Position numbers and translations under genes: made by a program. The notes under the pieces were generated by a model that did not search any database, was not told where the DNA came from, and saw only the letters and a program-made list of their open reading frames with translations. From NCBI RefSeq assembly GCF_963966145.1, contig NC_091047.1, positions 7,254,001 to 7,318,000 on the forward strand: a stretch of DNA of 64,000 bases. Reading direction: 5' to 3'. This document shows, one piece after another, positions 47,453-60,450 of this stretch. Source of the stretch: Tenebrio molitor. Taxonomy: Eukaryota; Arthropoda; Insecta; Coleoptera; Tenebrionidae. Every line of letters starts with the position of its first letter. Positions within the stretch are counted from its first letter, which is position 1.

Positions 47453-47872
47453 GACCCAAAATATTTTTCCCCAGTAAACAAAAAGATACAAAACCTTCGA
47501 TTTTTGATTTTTCAAATGATCTGAAGAGGTATTATTTAACATAACTGAATCTACTTTATAAACTGTGCTGAAATATATACTGCGTGCTTACCCAAAAATT
47601 CGAACAATATGGAAATATTTTCTATTCAATGATCTAGTTAAAATGTCGCTACTTGTTTAAAAACTAAAAATATCACTGAAAAAAAATTATAACGTCGCTT
47701 CCAAAGTCAAATTTGAATTAAAAAAATTCAAAATGGACTTTGTGTCGCATTCATCAAAGAAAGTTATAGGAAAAAGCTGTTTCTAATGATCTTTTATGAT
47801 TATGTATAAATTTTCCAAAATTCCAAATCCAAAAGAAAAATTGAATTTCTACTTGACTCAGTAGAAAGTATA

Positions 47873-48280
47873 CAGGTGTTTTTTAAATGCTAGTACAAAA
47901 AAAGACTTGTAATAGGTGAGGATGAGTAGAACTCATACACAAAAAAAATATCTAATAAAAGTCTTTTCGTTTCCGAGATAAAAAAAAATCAATTTTGGTT
48001 AAAATGGTCAGTGTGCTGCTGAATTAAAGGTAATTAAAAAGATAATTGGGGTTGTCAAGCAACAATAATAATTTTGTTGTATTTTTGTTCATAGCATTGC
48101 CGGGTTGCTATGGTTTAACTTATTGTTTACTATTGTTGCGTCTGTGGCCGTAGAATGTGCATGGACAGGGTCAGTTTACCTTTACCGTTTTAGATTTAAA
48201 AAAAATGGTTTTCTGGACTCTTTAGAATCTCCATGTAACCCAGTTTTTTTTGTAGATACTGGCATTTAAAAAACACCCTA
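47873..48280. mobile_element. MITE with CAGGTGTTTTTTAAATGC ends
   Basis: The left end CAGGTGTTTTTTAAATGCTA and right end TGGCATTTAAAAAACACCCT are inverse copies with TA flanks, about 408 bp. The interior shares TTTCCGAGATAAAAAAA with relatives at 10711 and 13044. The non-LTR fragment at 48330 begins about 50 bp beyond its right end. Confidence 0.75.
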
Positions 48281-48329
48281 TATAAAGGAGCAAAGCGGGA
48301 GGGAGTGTGGTAGGTAGGAAGAAAATTTT

Positions 48330-49245
48330 GAAAGTGTGATTTGGTAATAGTGGTAAAGAGTGAAAGAGAAATGAAAGAAATGATGGAAAGCCTGGGAAAG
48401 TATGTGCGGAAGAAAAAAAGGCTGAAAGTAAATGTTGAGAAGACGAAAATTATGGTGTTCAACAAGAGAAAGAGGAAGAGTGAACAGAATGAGTGTAACC
48501 GGGAAAGAAGGAAAATACTTAGGTTACACATTCAACAAAAGAGCTACGGATAAGGCACATATCAGAGAGATGAGGAAAGCAAATAAGGTAGTGGCGGGGG
48601 AGAAAGTGGGGAGGTAATTTCAGGAGGAGAATGACGAGGTTCGAGTGAGGGAGTACATTGATGGACGGGGTAGAGATCTGGGAATGGAAGGAACAAGAAG
48701 AGGTAGAGTAAGTGCAAGAAAAATATTTGAGAGAGGTGCTAGGAGTGGACAGAGAAACGCCAGGTTAGACAGTGAGGGACAAAAGGTATGGAAGGGAAGA
48801 GTGCAGGATACTAACGAAATGCCGGAGAGAAGAGAAAAAGAACACGGAGAAGAAGAAGAGAGAGAGAGAGAGAGAAATACTACCAGAGAAACGGATATGC
48901 CAGTGAAGAAGTGGAAAAAATGCGAGCAAAAGGAAAATGGATGAATGTAGAGCTGAGTGAAAGGGACAAGACACAGACAGGCAAGAAAAAAAGAATCCAG
49001 ATATAACATGGGTATGAGAGGTGTATGACAGAGGAAATTCCAGAGGGGAGAGAGAGTGCAAGAGAAAGAAAAATGATGGCGAGGTTGAGATGTTGGAACT
49101 AGGATACAGAAAATAGGTATTGGATGGAAGGAGAGGAAAGAATGTAATTTTTTTGGGATCCTTATTTTTTTTTAGATAAAAATGTAAGCAAGAATCCGAA
49201 AGCCCGTGGGGCAAATAAAACATTATAATTGTTTCTATTATTATT
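48330..49245 (+). mobile_element. Degenerate non-LTR retrotransposon, 3' part (copy 2)
   Basis: This is the same family and strand as 5595-6775. It shares KSEREMKEMMESLGKYVRKK, LKVNVEKTKIMVFNKRKRKS and, in another frame, GKYLGYTFNKRATDKAHIRE, then the ETPG region, the charged tail and the 3' end GGGGCAAATAAAACATTATAAT with a short ATT-type tail. Several internal segments present in copy 1 are missing, including the Cys motif. There is an (AG)n run near 48860. It starts just after a TA-flanked inverted-repeat element ending at 48280. The copy is non-functional. Confidence 0.8.
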
Positions 49246-52200
49246 ATAAAGACACAATATTTTTTTTTAGACTTTGCCCAAATGAACACGAAAAACGTTA
49301 TTCAATATTCGTGCCCTGTCAGTTTTCAGGTATTGGGCCTGTTTTGCATCACTCGGCTGACGCCTCATGCTTCAAACTTCGGCCTCATTCCTGAAAAGTG
49401 ACCTAACAACGTTACTCATATGACAATAACTATTATTGCGAGGACTACGAGTATTTTGAACGGATTTTCGAAATATTATACCAATTAATTATAAGGTGGA
49501 AAAGTTGGTGCAATTTTTCTTGTTCTGAAAATATGCACATATGCACTTCTCCTATAACCTTTTTCGATATACATATTTAACGCAAATCCGATTTCAGAAT
49601 TTTTAATCTCTAATTTGAGGTATACCGGATGTTACGTGATAACTCTTCATATTTTTAGTTTTTAGACTGTCTCCTAAAATGATTTGTTCAGAAAAATTTT
49701 TGCGATTGAGGAATTTTCGAAGCCTTACCTATAAAATGTTAAATCGTCAGCCGCAACAGTCACCATAACATATTGTTGATTTTATGGAAATCAAACGGAT
49801 TAAAATGTCGCGAACTTTATGGATGAGATCACGACGATCTAACGCTGACCCAAAGAGCTAAAAATATTGTCCCACCTACTTACATTTGCAAATATCCATA
49901 TGGAGTCGCTTTTATCCTGCACTTGTGGGTGTAAGAAATTCCGTTTACATAATTAACACTTTTACAAGACTGCAAAATTCAGGCACGGCGTCATATCTTC
50001 GCATCTTGCTCTCGGCTGATGCGACAACTCCAGCTGCATCTTTATCGACTCCCAAATTTATTACATTATATTTTTATAGTTTGACGCTTATCTGATTCTC
50101 TTTAGGTCTTCAAATTGAGTTCTGCAATATTTTGATGTTCCCGAAGTAATTAAAACGCTATGAATTTTAATAAGTTTACATTATGCCTAGTATCTTTTTC
50201 TCCCGTGGCCATTTTTTACGTTTGTTATGGCTTTTAACTGTGTTAATTAACTTAATTGGAGAAATGTGTTATTTTCAACCCTTTTGGCATTTTATATTCC
50301 GCGAGGCCGCGCTCTGCTGCGCTTGTTTTAATCTGAGCCATCATCAATGGTTTGAGCTGTGTAAATCTTTGCTTAACGTTGTTTCAACACATTTTAGTCT
50401 GTGTTGTGGCTCTTCCACTCCAGACATCGCCAGCTTTTATGCTAATTGCCTCCGCGGGCAAATATTTTCCACATATTTATTATTTCCTTGCACTTTTCTT
50501 CACCGTGCACCTGCACTCATACCTGGGCTGTTATTTCACTAAAAAATTCAATCCTCGAGGAAGCTAAATAAAATTACACAACCGCACACATTGCCCCTTT
50601 CATTTTCAGATTATTAGTTAAGAATTTTTAACAAAGAAGAGTCTTCCCACTCTATAACAAATTTTTTATGACCACCTTTTTTAGCCTGCGTTTTCACATA
50701 AAAGTGTTACACCTGCTGCATCTATGTATTATGGAAATTCGACGGAATTAAATTGATTTACGACATGTTCGAATCGATGTGAATACATCAAATGTAAGAA
50801 ACAAATTGGCGGCTTTGCTGAATTAAAAAAAATTAAACACCTACGAATCTAGCAGCGCGTGAGTGAAAAGCACACTTTCTCGATTTGTCTGAAGCGTCCC
50901 AATTGAAAAAGTTCATCAAAATGTTAAATCTGTCGTCGATTATCTATCGGTTATGGAAAAGGTTTGTTCAATAAATTTAGAAAAATAACAGTTATGAAAA
51001 AAGTCTGAAACGACGGCCGTGAAAAATGTAAGTTGATTAACCCTGCTGCGAAACGTTTGTTAATTCTTATTAACGATTCCATAAATCTGCGATCTTTTCC
51101 TGGGAACGTCTAAAAATACCGTGGAGTGTGCAACTTTTTTCTCGCCTATCCAATTCTTTATCTGTCATGATTTAGAATGGCTTGTACATTATACAAAACT
51201 ATCTGAGACGTTGTAGTCGTTATTCGGAAAGCTCTCAAAGCTCTGTAATTCGTGACAGGTGTGACTGAGCGTTTGGCGGACTGTTAATTGCCCAGCAATT
51301 TTTTCTGGAAACGCCGGAATTATTAATGATTTAGGCTCGCCATTATCGGTGTTAATTCATCATTGCGCGTTGTACACTGGCCGGCTGATTATAATTTTTA
51401 ATGTGCTCCTGCTGAGTTATTGTGAGCAGGCTGGAGAGAATTTCAGCGATGTGAAACGGTGATAATGTCATCGTGGCTCTGGATGGCGAAGGCGCGGTCC
51501 ACACACCGCCAACAATCGGACGCCCATCTCGGCCCATGAGGACCGATACATCATCCATGCAAATACCAAGAAACGTGCACCACCGGTGACGCTTTCAGGC
51601 CGGCCGGAAACGCGGCCGCATCCCGCTAATTACATTTAAATGAGGATGCACTCTTCGTAATCGATGACGAGCGAGAAATCCAGATTGATCTTTGGTTTTG
51701 GAGGTGCAAGTGCTAAAGACGCGCTCTCATGGGAAGCGGTTCCAGGGACGTCACTATGAGTTATTGGATATTATTCTTTAATCAGGGGTCCCCTTAATTA
51801 ATACGGCAATTAGCTAATGGGAATTGGGGCAATTAAGCTGCGGGGGGGCCACGACCAAAAATCGGACGAGCCCACGGCGGAGGTGGATCACGTGGACAGG
51901 ACAATTTCGCCCGTTTCGTAACACTTTTAGACGTCGACGACGCATTTATGGTGTTTGCATCAAAATTCTAGTTGCGAGAAATAAATAAGATGGATATTTT
52001 TTTAATCTGAGTGGTCGATTCTCAACGTAAGCTGTGACTCCTCCACATTCTTTTTATTTAGAACTAAGTAAAAATAACATTAGAGTGAGAGGATGTATAC
52101 ACAATATTTTATAAAAATAACGGAATTAAACGACTGATAAATATTTTGATTGGTGGTTGGATTTATTTCAACGGTGCCATTGTTTTCAATGACTGACTAA

Positions 52201-53699
52201 TGAGATTTGCACTGTCAAATATTCTTTGACATTTCCGAAAAGCTGCCAACTTGGAACACTGAATACTAAAATGAGGAAAAAATTAATAATAACCAAGTTA
52301 ATTACTAAAATAACGAAGGTATTTTACAGCACTCCAACTACGCAGGCACTCGGCTACACCTCGAGCCTGAAACCTACTCACGCTGGAAATACAAATATGT
52401 AGACAGAATACTTAATGATAAATACAATGGGTGGTTAATTAGGACAAATGTTGCGCAAAAAAAAAATTAGTTTCAGGTGAACTTGAGGCTGTGCAACTTT
52501 CTAAACAGAGTAAATAACTCCCTAAAACAAAAATTAAAATTACCTACTTACTGCGACAAATTTAAAATGTAACTTTCCCTATAAAGCAACCGCGTTTAGT
52601 CCTTTAAACAATTAAACTCATTAAAATTAATGTTTAAAGTAAGTTTTAACGAAGTTGAGTATTAAATTGTCACCGAAAGATATAGGGAAAACTTTGCAGA
52701 TAGATTTTTCTAAGCGACTTATCAGAAAACTTCCTAAATAGTTTCCGAAGCGGTACTTGTAATTAAAAATAACTTTTACAAAGTTTTGTTGTTAATTATT
52801 GTGAAATTTTATGCGGAAATGTTTAGGATTGCTTTTAGAAATATCCTGATAATGACGTCAGGATTCCTACTTTAGAAGGAATTCTGCGGTCGTCACGACG
52901 AACAGGATGTTCATGTCCATTAAATAATTTTTCCATTGATTGACTGACTCCACCAGGCATACATCATCACACAGGATGCATTTAATGGAACATATTTTTC
53001 ACCCTATCTGTAAACAATTACTGGTCATAAAGGTAATGATATAAAAAACTTGTTGTAGTTTTGCTTTATTAAATTGATCAATAGCTATTTTCAATACAAG
53101 TGAGCAAAGCAGTGCATTTAATCACGAAGTTGGCGTCTGAGCCGAAGGCGAGGACCCCAACCGTACGAGTAATATTCAGAAAGTATTTTAAAAACAGATT
53201 TAAAAAACATTCAGTACAACATATTTGGCGCCCTCTATCCACAAACTCTCAAAACATTCACTTTGCTCACTAGTGAGAAAATATTATTTCCTCACTAGTG
53301 ATTCAATCGCCATCTTTGCTAACTATTTCCAGTGAGCAAAAACCACAAAAATCCAATGATCATGGAAAAACAAATATATGTATTACGTCAACAAGCGCAT
53401 TTCTTTGTTGTTAAAAATATTGCAATAAAACTTACCTCAAAAACGTATGATCATGGAAAAAATTATTATTTTCATCGCCATTTGTTATTTGTCTGAGGCA
53501 CTAAAAAATTGTAAATCAGTGTTAATTGTGGCAACATCTCAGTTGGACATGCAGATATTGAAACAATTGTTAACTGTGTCATTTTGGGCACTGGACTTAA
53601 AACAAACCAATCTCGGTAAAACCTGGACCCGGGACATAACAATAATATTTGAAGGCATCCCGAAACGCAGTAAATTGCCAAAGAAACCGTTCCGCTATT
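49246..53699. other. Intergenic DNA; 51241-51930 G+C-richer
   Basis: Short frames only. 51590-51620 has GGCCGGCCGG..CGCGGCCGC. Around 53100-53280 a GTGAGCAAAG / CTTTGCTCAC inverted pair and a CTCACTAGTGAG palindrome suggest another eroded fold-back element. Confidence 0.4.
52318..52395. repeat. Fold-back element with CACTCGGCTACACCTCG core
   Basis: GTATTTTACAGC pairs imperfectly with GCTGGAAATAC. The inner CAGGCACTCGGC and CTCGAGCCTG pair imperfectly. Core wording is like the 43737-43831 hairpin. About 78 bp. Confidence 0.45.
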
Positions 53700-54375
53700 G
53701 TTTAATTTCGTCCCCAAATCTGGTCTTAAGCCCCCTTAAGCGGGTCACTCCTGCGGAGCCACGATACAGGGATAGGGCCGCGCTTATTAAGCTGTCGGGA
53801 GGGCCGAAGACAGGTTCGGCCCGACCGTTGGATTAAAAGTGCAAGAATAGTTCACTTCCGGGATTATTAATTTAAGAGGCGAACGGAACTCGTGGGAGTG
53901 CTGCGGTGGCAGGAACGTTGCATTAGTCCTGCAATGACAGGGACGGCGGGAAATGGGAGTCGACGGGCCTTAATCTCTGTCACGGCCCCCGCCGATCGCC
54001 GCTCAAAAATAGCGAGACGCGGGCGATCGGGGACGGCGACAGATCGGCGGCGAATCGAGAGGCGGCGGCCGCGCGCTAATTATTCGGAGAGGGCGAGGAG
54101 CTCACGTAACGCAGCGTCACTCAGGAATGCGTCACGTTGCGATGGCATTTTTCAGTGTGTCGCTTTTTTCAGCGACGTCCTGACAGCTTACAGCGTGTTT
54201 CTGTACGGGCCTCGTCAACTCCGGACACGAATTATGAATACCGGGGCTGGCATCTGAAAACGGTGCCGGTTCTGATGGTGATCTGATGTGGCGAGCTTGT
54301 TCCCGAAGTACGTGTCGGTAATAAATACTTCGCGATGACATCCGCAACCACATCAAAAGCTTTGTTCCACTATGT
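53700..54375. other. G+C-rich island, Arg-rich chance frame
   Basis: The highest local G+C in the right half of the window (GGCGGCGGCCGCGCGC near 54060). A 121-aa plus frame is Arg/Ala-rich as expected for translated CG-rich DNA, with no domain or splice evidence. Possible regulatory island. Confidence 0.4.
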
Positions 54376-54556
54376 GGGCCACGGAGAAAAATCGCCGTCC
54401 TGAATGCGATAGCGATGGAGAAGACACTATGTGGACTTGGGGCTTAGACACATTTCCACACTTCAATAACGATGGGACATATTTCAGGGCGCCTTTCACG
54501 CTGGCAAATCACTTAGAAATGTTTCATTAGGCTTCAGATCTAGAATCCAATATTGT

Positions 54557-54929
54557 TTTTAGGCACCCTTAATGAAAACGGTAATTTTACGTACTCACAA
54601 GCGGACGAAAAGTAACTCTGTTTCGGGCGCTGACCATAAATAATCTAAATAAGTAGGTAAATACATCATTGTATTGCAAATTGTAAATTTCTAGTTTTGT
54701 TGGCAAGTTGATAACAGAAATTATAAAAAAAATTGTAAATATGCATTAATAAATTTATCTATTTGAAAAAGGTAGATACAAAATAAATTTGCAATTTTTC
54801 CAATGATGTCTTTTGCTTTGTAGTTCGTGCGGTCGCCTAAAAAATTTAATATGCACCTCTGCCAAATAGTGCCTTTTGTCCTCGCGGGTTGTCAAGCCTC
54901 GGCTGCGCGCTGCGCCTCGGCCAGAAATC
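54557..54929 (-). repeat. Interspersed repeat, CTGGCCGAGGCG family, copy 2 (inverted)
   Basis: The reverse complement of the blocks in 38030-38263, with a longer AT-rich centre that can itself fold (TTTGCAATTTT and similar). Ends are CACCCTTAATGAAAACGG and CGCCTCGGCCAGAAA on the plus strand. Orientation is opposite to copy 1. Confidence 0.7.
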
Positions 54930-57721
54930 TCGTATGTATCCAAATACAGTTTGCAACTTTTAAAAATAATTCTTTATTCATTTATGTAGCGCGGATATCT
55001 GATACATATAACAGTGTTCTAAATAGTATTTTCTTGAACAAAATTTAATCAATAATTATTGTGCAACAACAAATTGTAATTGAACGGATTAAAATGTAAA
55101 TTAAGCGTGTAAATAGACCTCGTTAGCATTACACACCTAGACACCTACAAAGTGAAGCAAAATATGTACTAATAAAATAGATCAAATGCAATATACTTTA
55201 TGTAGACATTAATAACTATTTACTATTTTCATTACATGTGATTTACATTTCAGAATTTGCATTGGGCTCTAATAGGTAAACATATTTTTTATTGTTGTTT
55301 GCGTTGCTGTTGGAACTCTCTATTATCTCACACATTTCAAATATTCGTTCAATGCCAAGTGTGAACAAATGAAGCAACTTTTCAACTGTTATCAGAAGTC
55401 ATACAAGCCAACTATAACTTTTCTCCTAAGTTAAAATCCGTGAGGAAATTCCTGAAATAGTCGTTTAGTCAAATTCATTTCACGCCTATTATTGGCGCAA
55501 TTTCAAAACTAACAGACAATACCCAAACAGACATTTGATTTGGTTTACCCAAATTTGTCCTGCTGCGACCCTGAAATCCATCACAATCGATGTTGTTATC
55601 CCGTCAAATTGACGTCGGATGATTTGTTAAAAAATTGCTTTCTGCTGTTACCATTATCAATAATTACGAGCGTATCTGGAAAAAACGATTTCAGCATTGT
55701 CATTTTGATAATGCAAACACAAAACGTTTCTAGCGCCATCCATAAATCGAGTAGTGATTGATAGATGGAGAGCGTCTGAATATTGCATCAAAAGCGTTAC
55801 TAAATAGGCTGGATGCGGTGGTTTGCATAAAATTGCTCGATTGACAAGGAAGCAATAAAAATTGTCGCGGTCGCAAATGACGTTTTCCGCCGCACGATTG
55901 TACGGAGTGGAAGAGTCTTGTGCTCAAGATGGGTCCGAGTGATGGCCTGATCTGTATCGACTACGACGGCAGACGTGTTTGCTTTTTTTGGGGTTCAGAA
56001 ATGTCGCAAGCTGATGGGCATCTTGTGCCGAGGCATTATGGGGCACTTGCGAAATTTACCAAAATGTTGCTCTGACAACTGAAAAAGGTTTTGAACTTTT
56101 GACCACACTCATTTTAAATTAAATAAAGTGCACTTGTTGTTACTGCTTTAGATCAATTTTCACAATTTTTTTGTCATTCACTAGAATCTACATCATTCAA
56201 ACTTTAATCTTATTAAAAATTATTGTCTCACAATCGGTTTAACAAATAAAACATTACCTACGTAAAACATAATTATTATATTATCAACTTACAGAGAGAA
56301 AACAATGCCTGAGTAATTTTCTATTCACTCTAAATGCCAAAGAGCCTTGAATTTGATTATTGTTCCTTCCAATTTACATTGTTTGCTATTATTCTTGTAT
56401 TTGTTTCTTTGTTTTTACTATTATTACATTTACATAATATTCATTGTTCTACCTCTCCGGAATTATCTACATTTTTTATTGTGTACTTTTTTGTACTTAT
56501 TTTTTTTTTTTAATAAAACTTGAATTTTTTTGTTCTATTGTAAGTTTTTTTAATCAATTCTTTTACAAATTTTTTCTACAAAAATTGATTTAACCATTTC
56601 CTCTTAAATTACTGTTGATATCATTTTGCTTCTCAATTTTAACCACACCTCACAATGTACGATTTTTAATCTTCTCTCTTCTTAATTTGTTTGAAATTTC
56701 TGCTTCTACGAAATTTTCTTAATAAAAATGTCGTTTACTTTAGCTTAATTTAATTTACTATAAAACAATTTATTTTTTAAGTTACTACCTTTTGACTACT
56801 GCTTAGCTCACGTAAATTGAGAAATGATATAAACTAGGCAAAAATGAATAGGGAATTCCACAATTTTTCTTGGAAAGCGAAATAATTGCCCCAATCCTCC
56901 CACGTATTCTTAGACACAAGATAAATTTAAAATGTTACAAGTACTTGAAACATTACATTTAATGTGTATATTAATATATTTGTAACTCATTTCATTACCA
57001 ATTTTAAACGGTATTTATAAAAAATTCAAAAAAGGAAAAATTCCTTATTCATTTTTGCCTAGTTTATTACATATTATTATCAATATCAAGTTTTATTACA
57101 AAATTGCTCCAAAGATTGCTGTAACTCTCTGCTTGTGCTGTCTACCAACCACATTGTGCAAGTAAAATAACTATGTAATAATTTTGACGTTTAGGATTGC
57201 AACTTGAATAAACATTGACGTGACGTCTAACGTGTCACAAAAGCCGCCGCTTAAAATCGACGAAACACGAGGCGAGCCCACTACACCTCTTTATACTCGG
57301 TACAGATACATCATTAATTATTCATTATTCATTACTGTGCATCTCGAAATGACAGACGGATATTCCAAATGTTGTTTATGTGTTGAGTTAAATATTATTT
57401 AATATTTGTCTTTTTATCTTAATTTCCATTTTCTCCAGTTTTTGTATTTTTATTCGTTTCTTATACATAATTTGAACAGGTGATACATTCAATCTCATTA
57501 ATTTATTTGTAATCTTCATAAAATGATCTTTTTCTTATCTATCTTTTTTTTCTTATACACCTATTTATTGCGATTTACGTTCTAAGTCTTGTTATAATCA
57601 AAAGTTTTGGTGTCTTTATTGTCTTATTATCCTTGGATTCTCATCACAAAATTAGAGAAGAGAAATTATAAAATTTTATGTCTTCAGTTTTTTCTGAAAC
57701 CATTTTTATATTTTGCAGTAT
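54930..57721. other. AT-rich intergenic DNA
   Basis: From about 56100 the plus strand becomes strongly T-rich, continuing into the minus-strand non-LTR copy; this may be the remains of its 3' flank or of other A-rich elements. No gene. Confidence 0.4.
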
Positions 57722-58310
57722 CCCACCTCCACCCGGCGGCACGGCAATTTTGCCGGAGTACATACACTATTACGGATAATACTATCAAGTAATAGTGCAG
57801 TGCTTATCAACATAATTACCGGCGTCTCGCCTCCACATTTTGACTTTTTTGTGTTTTATGTTCTGTGTCAATGTTAAGGAATTTCCTCACGATGTGACAT
57901 GAGTATAATAATATACCTTTTTGAATTTCAACCACCAATGTATTCTCTAAGTCCAAAATGTTTAAATTTTTAAAAAGAGATTGCGGTACTATTCCTGTTG
58001 CTGAAATTATAAATGGTAAAATCGAAATTTTTTCTAAACACCAAAGATTTCTCATAGCAACGGAGAGTTCTAAATATTTATTAATTTTTGTATTATATGT
58101 CTGTGTTATATTGTGTGAATTTGGAACAGCTATATCTAAAAGATATGCTTGCTTTTGTTGTTTATTTAAAATAATAATGTCTGGTCTGTTATGCTGAACG
58201 TGAATGTCAGTTAAAACTGTCCGATCAAAATATAATTTGTAATTGTCATTTTCTATTATTCTATTATTCCTTTATGTTCTTTTCTTTTATTTTTGTAGCT
58301 ATTGTTTAGT
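57722..58310 (-). mobile_element. Non-LTR retrotransposon, C-terminal end and 3' tail
   Basis: On the minus strand one frame is open from about 58290 to 57816. It reads ENDNYKLYFDRTVLTD, then HNRPDIIILNK, YLLDIAVPNSHN, KINKYLELSVAMRNLW, LPFIISATGIVPQSLFKNL and CHIVRKFLNI. This ordered set (L.WDRT..TD, NRPDI, D.A.P...N, K..KY..L, ..TG..P..L..NL, CHIVRKFL) is the recognisable C-terminal region of a widespread insect non-LTR element. The 3' end continues to a GGAGGTGGGATACTGC stretch at about 57722. Sequence 5' of the frame (58310-58740) has the same A-rich strand but is shattered by stops. It is a truncated, old copy. Confidence 0.75.
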
Positions 58311-59249
58311 CTTAATCTTTTTCATCTATTTTTGTCTCTGAGTTTAGTTTCCTTGATTTATAATTTTCACTCCTCTAATGACCTCTTATGACTTTTTTAT
58401 TAAATTTTAAAATATAATTTATACTTTTCTTTAGCGTAGACTCTAGTTATAAATTATTTATTAATCAAAATATTTTTCCATCTCTCTCTAACGTGGCATC
58501 AAGTTCATTTTTCTCTCTTACGTAAAATATGTTTGTATTTTTTTCTCTCTTCTAATTTTTTTTAGAGCTTTCATTACTATTATGAGTATTATCTCTTGTT
58601 TCCATTTTGTTCTATATTTCTCAGTTATATGTTTTTGTTGTAGTCGATACATTCATTTCATTCCTGCTATAGTTTATTGACTTTTGTTTTTTTTCTTATT
58701 GCTTCCGTTATATTATAACGTTTGCCTGTCTAACTTAGGATTATTTCATACGGTATCCTGTATCCGGTGTCCTATTACGCTAAAATCAGGACATTCAGTG
58801 ATTCTAAGTAATTACTGGTGATTGTACACATTCACCGATCAAACTAGTGAAAGTAAGACACGGTGTATAGTAAAGAATATTGAATACCTAAATTTCCTAG
58901 GAAATGTAAAGAATCACTAGATAGTTTAACTGCAGTATGTGTTTAACTGCAGGCGTAATTTTGACTAATAGCAGTTAGTCAAACCATTAGTATAAGCAGG
59001 GGTTAAGTGAATTTCACTATTGACTTTGACTATTCCTTTCAGTGAATGTGTAAAATTACTAGAAATTCTATACAATCACTAATTTTGTAGAAGATTCATT
59101 GATGCTTGTATTTGCAGTACATATCTTAAATGAAAATTTGTCAACGGAAGAATAAATCTTTTTGGTTTGACCACACGAAGTAATGGTTTGAAAAAAGGTC
59201 AAAAATCGGAATCAATGTTTCTCTGTGGAAATTCGAGTTTCTAGTTTGT
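58311..59249. other. T-rich DNA upstream of the minus-strand non-LTR end
   Basis: 58311-58740 is A-rich on the minus strand and probably decayed retroelement body. 58780-59110 repeats words such as TCACTAG and GTGAATGTGTA / TACACATTCAC. No gene. Confidence 0.4.
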
Positions 59250-60450
59250 CGATTTCGTTGCATTAATTACGATAAGGTCGGTAGACGAAGTCCCAATTAA
59301 AGTCAGCGCAGTCCGTTTGCGTTGGAGTTTTTTTCCCGAATTCGTAGTTTCCTGTAGAGCGCGCTCCGGCGAGACAATAACAATATCGGATCCAATAAGC
59401 GGCAAATCACCCTGTTCCCGACCAATTTAATATGGACGGGGTTGGAAAGTGAGACGGTAGCGTTCCTGAGCGCTCGACTACGATACGGCGATGCTGTCAA
59501 GGCCATAAATAACACTGTCTAAACGTTATTTTTGGGAAGCTAACGACATTCCTGGAGCGGAGTCGTTATCAGACACCCGGCCCTGCAATATCAGGAGCTG
59601 TCAACGCGGGATTCCAGCTCTGGAATGCGGATATTGCTAGCTCTCCGGCGTTCCGCCGCCGTGTACACCCCCCGAAAACCGCCCCCGTTCGCGAACGCAC
59701 CCCTCGGATATTATAATTGCCCTCTGTAAATCAGGCGACGTCAAAAATAACACCGGCAGGATTTTTTCCGAAACAAAGCGACCCGGCCGGCTACACTTAT
59801 ATATATTTTAATTACTCGTCCTGTTCCAGGCAAGAGATAAAAGAAATAAGCAGGCAGGTTTGTGGCGAGTTGTTGTTGCATTTGCGGCTGTATCTTCGTC
59901 TGCGATCAGACCAGCGAGAGATGTATTCGAGTTATGCGAGATAATACGGACGCAGCAAATTGGCCAGACCTTGCACTCTCTCCTGCACCGCCGCCGTCCT
60001 GCCGCGGCGGGGCCCGCAGGACCAGCCAGCGACGTTACCGAAAAACAATGGACCCGAATAAATTAACGAAATATTAATGCGACTTTCCCCCAGCGCGTAA
60101 AACACCCCCGACGACTAATAACCAATAAAGAACGAACACGAAACCACAAAGCGCTGCGCTGCAGTCGTTGTCGCAGGAAACCATACGAAATTCCTGCGAC
60201 GGCATCCACTATTATTGGAATCGGTAAAAGCTCGCCCCGCGTCGACAACAGTTAATAGCGGCGGACAATTAATCAAAACGGAAAAAAGACGGTGAGGTTT
60301 TTAGTGGCGCCTTCGGCCACCTCCTCGGCTCAAATTCGATTCTACCGGCGCTGTCGAAATTTCATCACCTGTTATCAATCAGCGTTACCCGATACGGGGA
60401 CAGATAAAGACGAGGGTAATAAATTCCATTCACTGTCACAATATACCCTT
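59250..60450. other. G+C-richer island without a convincing gene
   Basis: CG-rich (CCGCCGCCGTGTACACCCCC near 59655; CCGCCGTCCTGCCGCGGCGG near 59990). Overlapping frames of 60-75 aa are unrecognised. Candidate regulatory DNA. Confidence 0.4.

Noticed and set aside
48765..49289. 174-codon minus-strand Ser/Phe/Leu-rich frame resembling a membrane protein
   Set aside because: It is the reverse of the purine-rich non-LTR element; the RT-like reading is on the plus strand.
53892..54257. 121-codon Arg-rich plus-strand frame
   Set aside because: Composition is that of translated CG-rich non-coding sequence.
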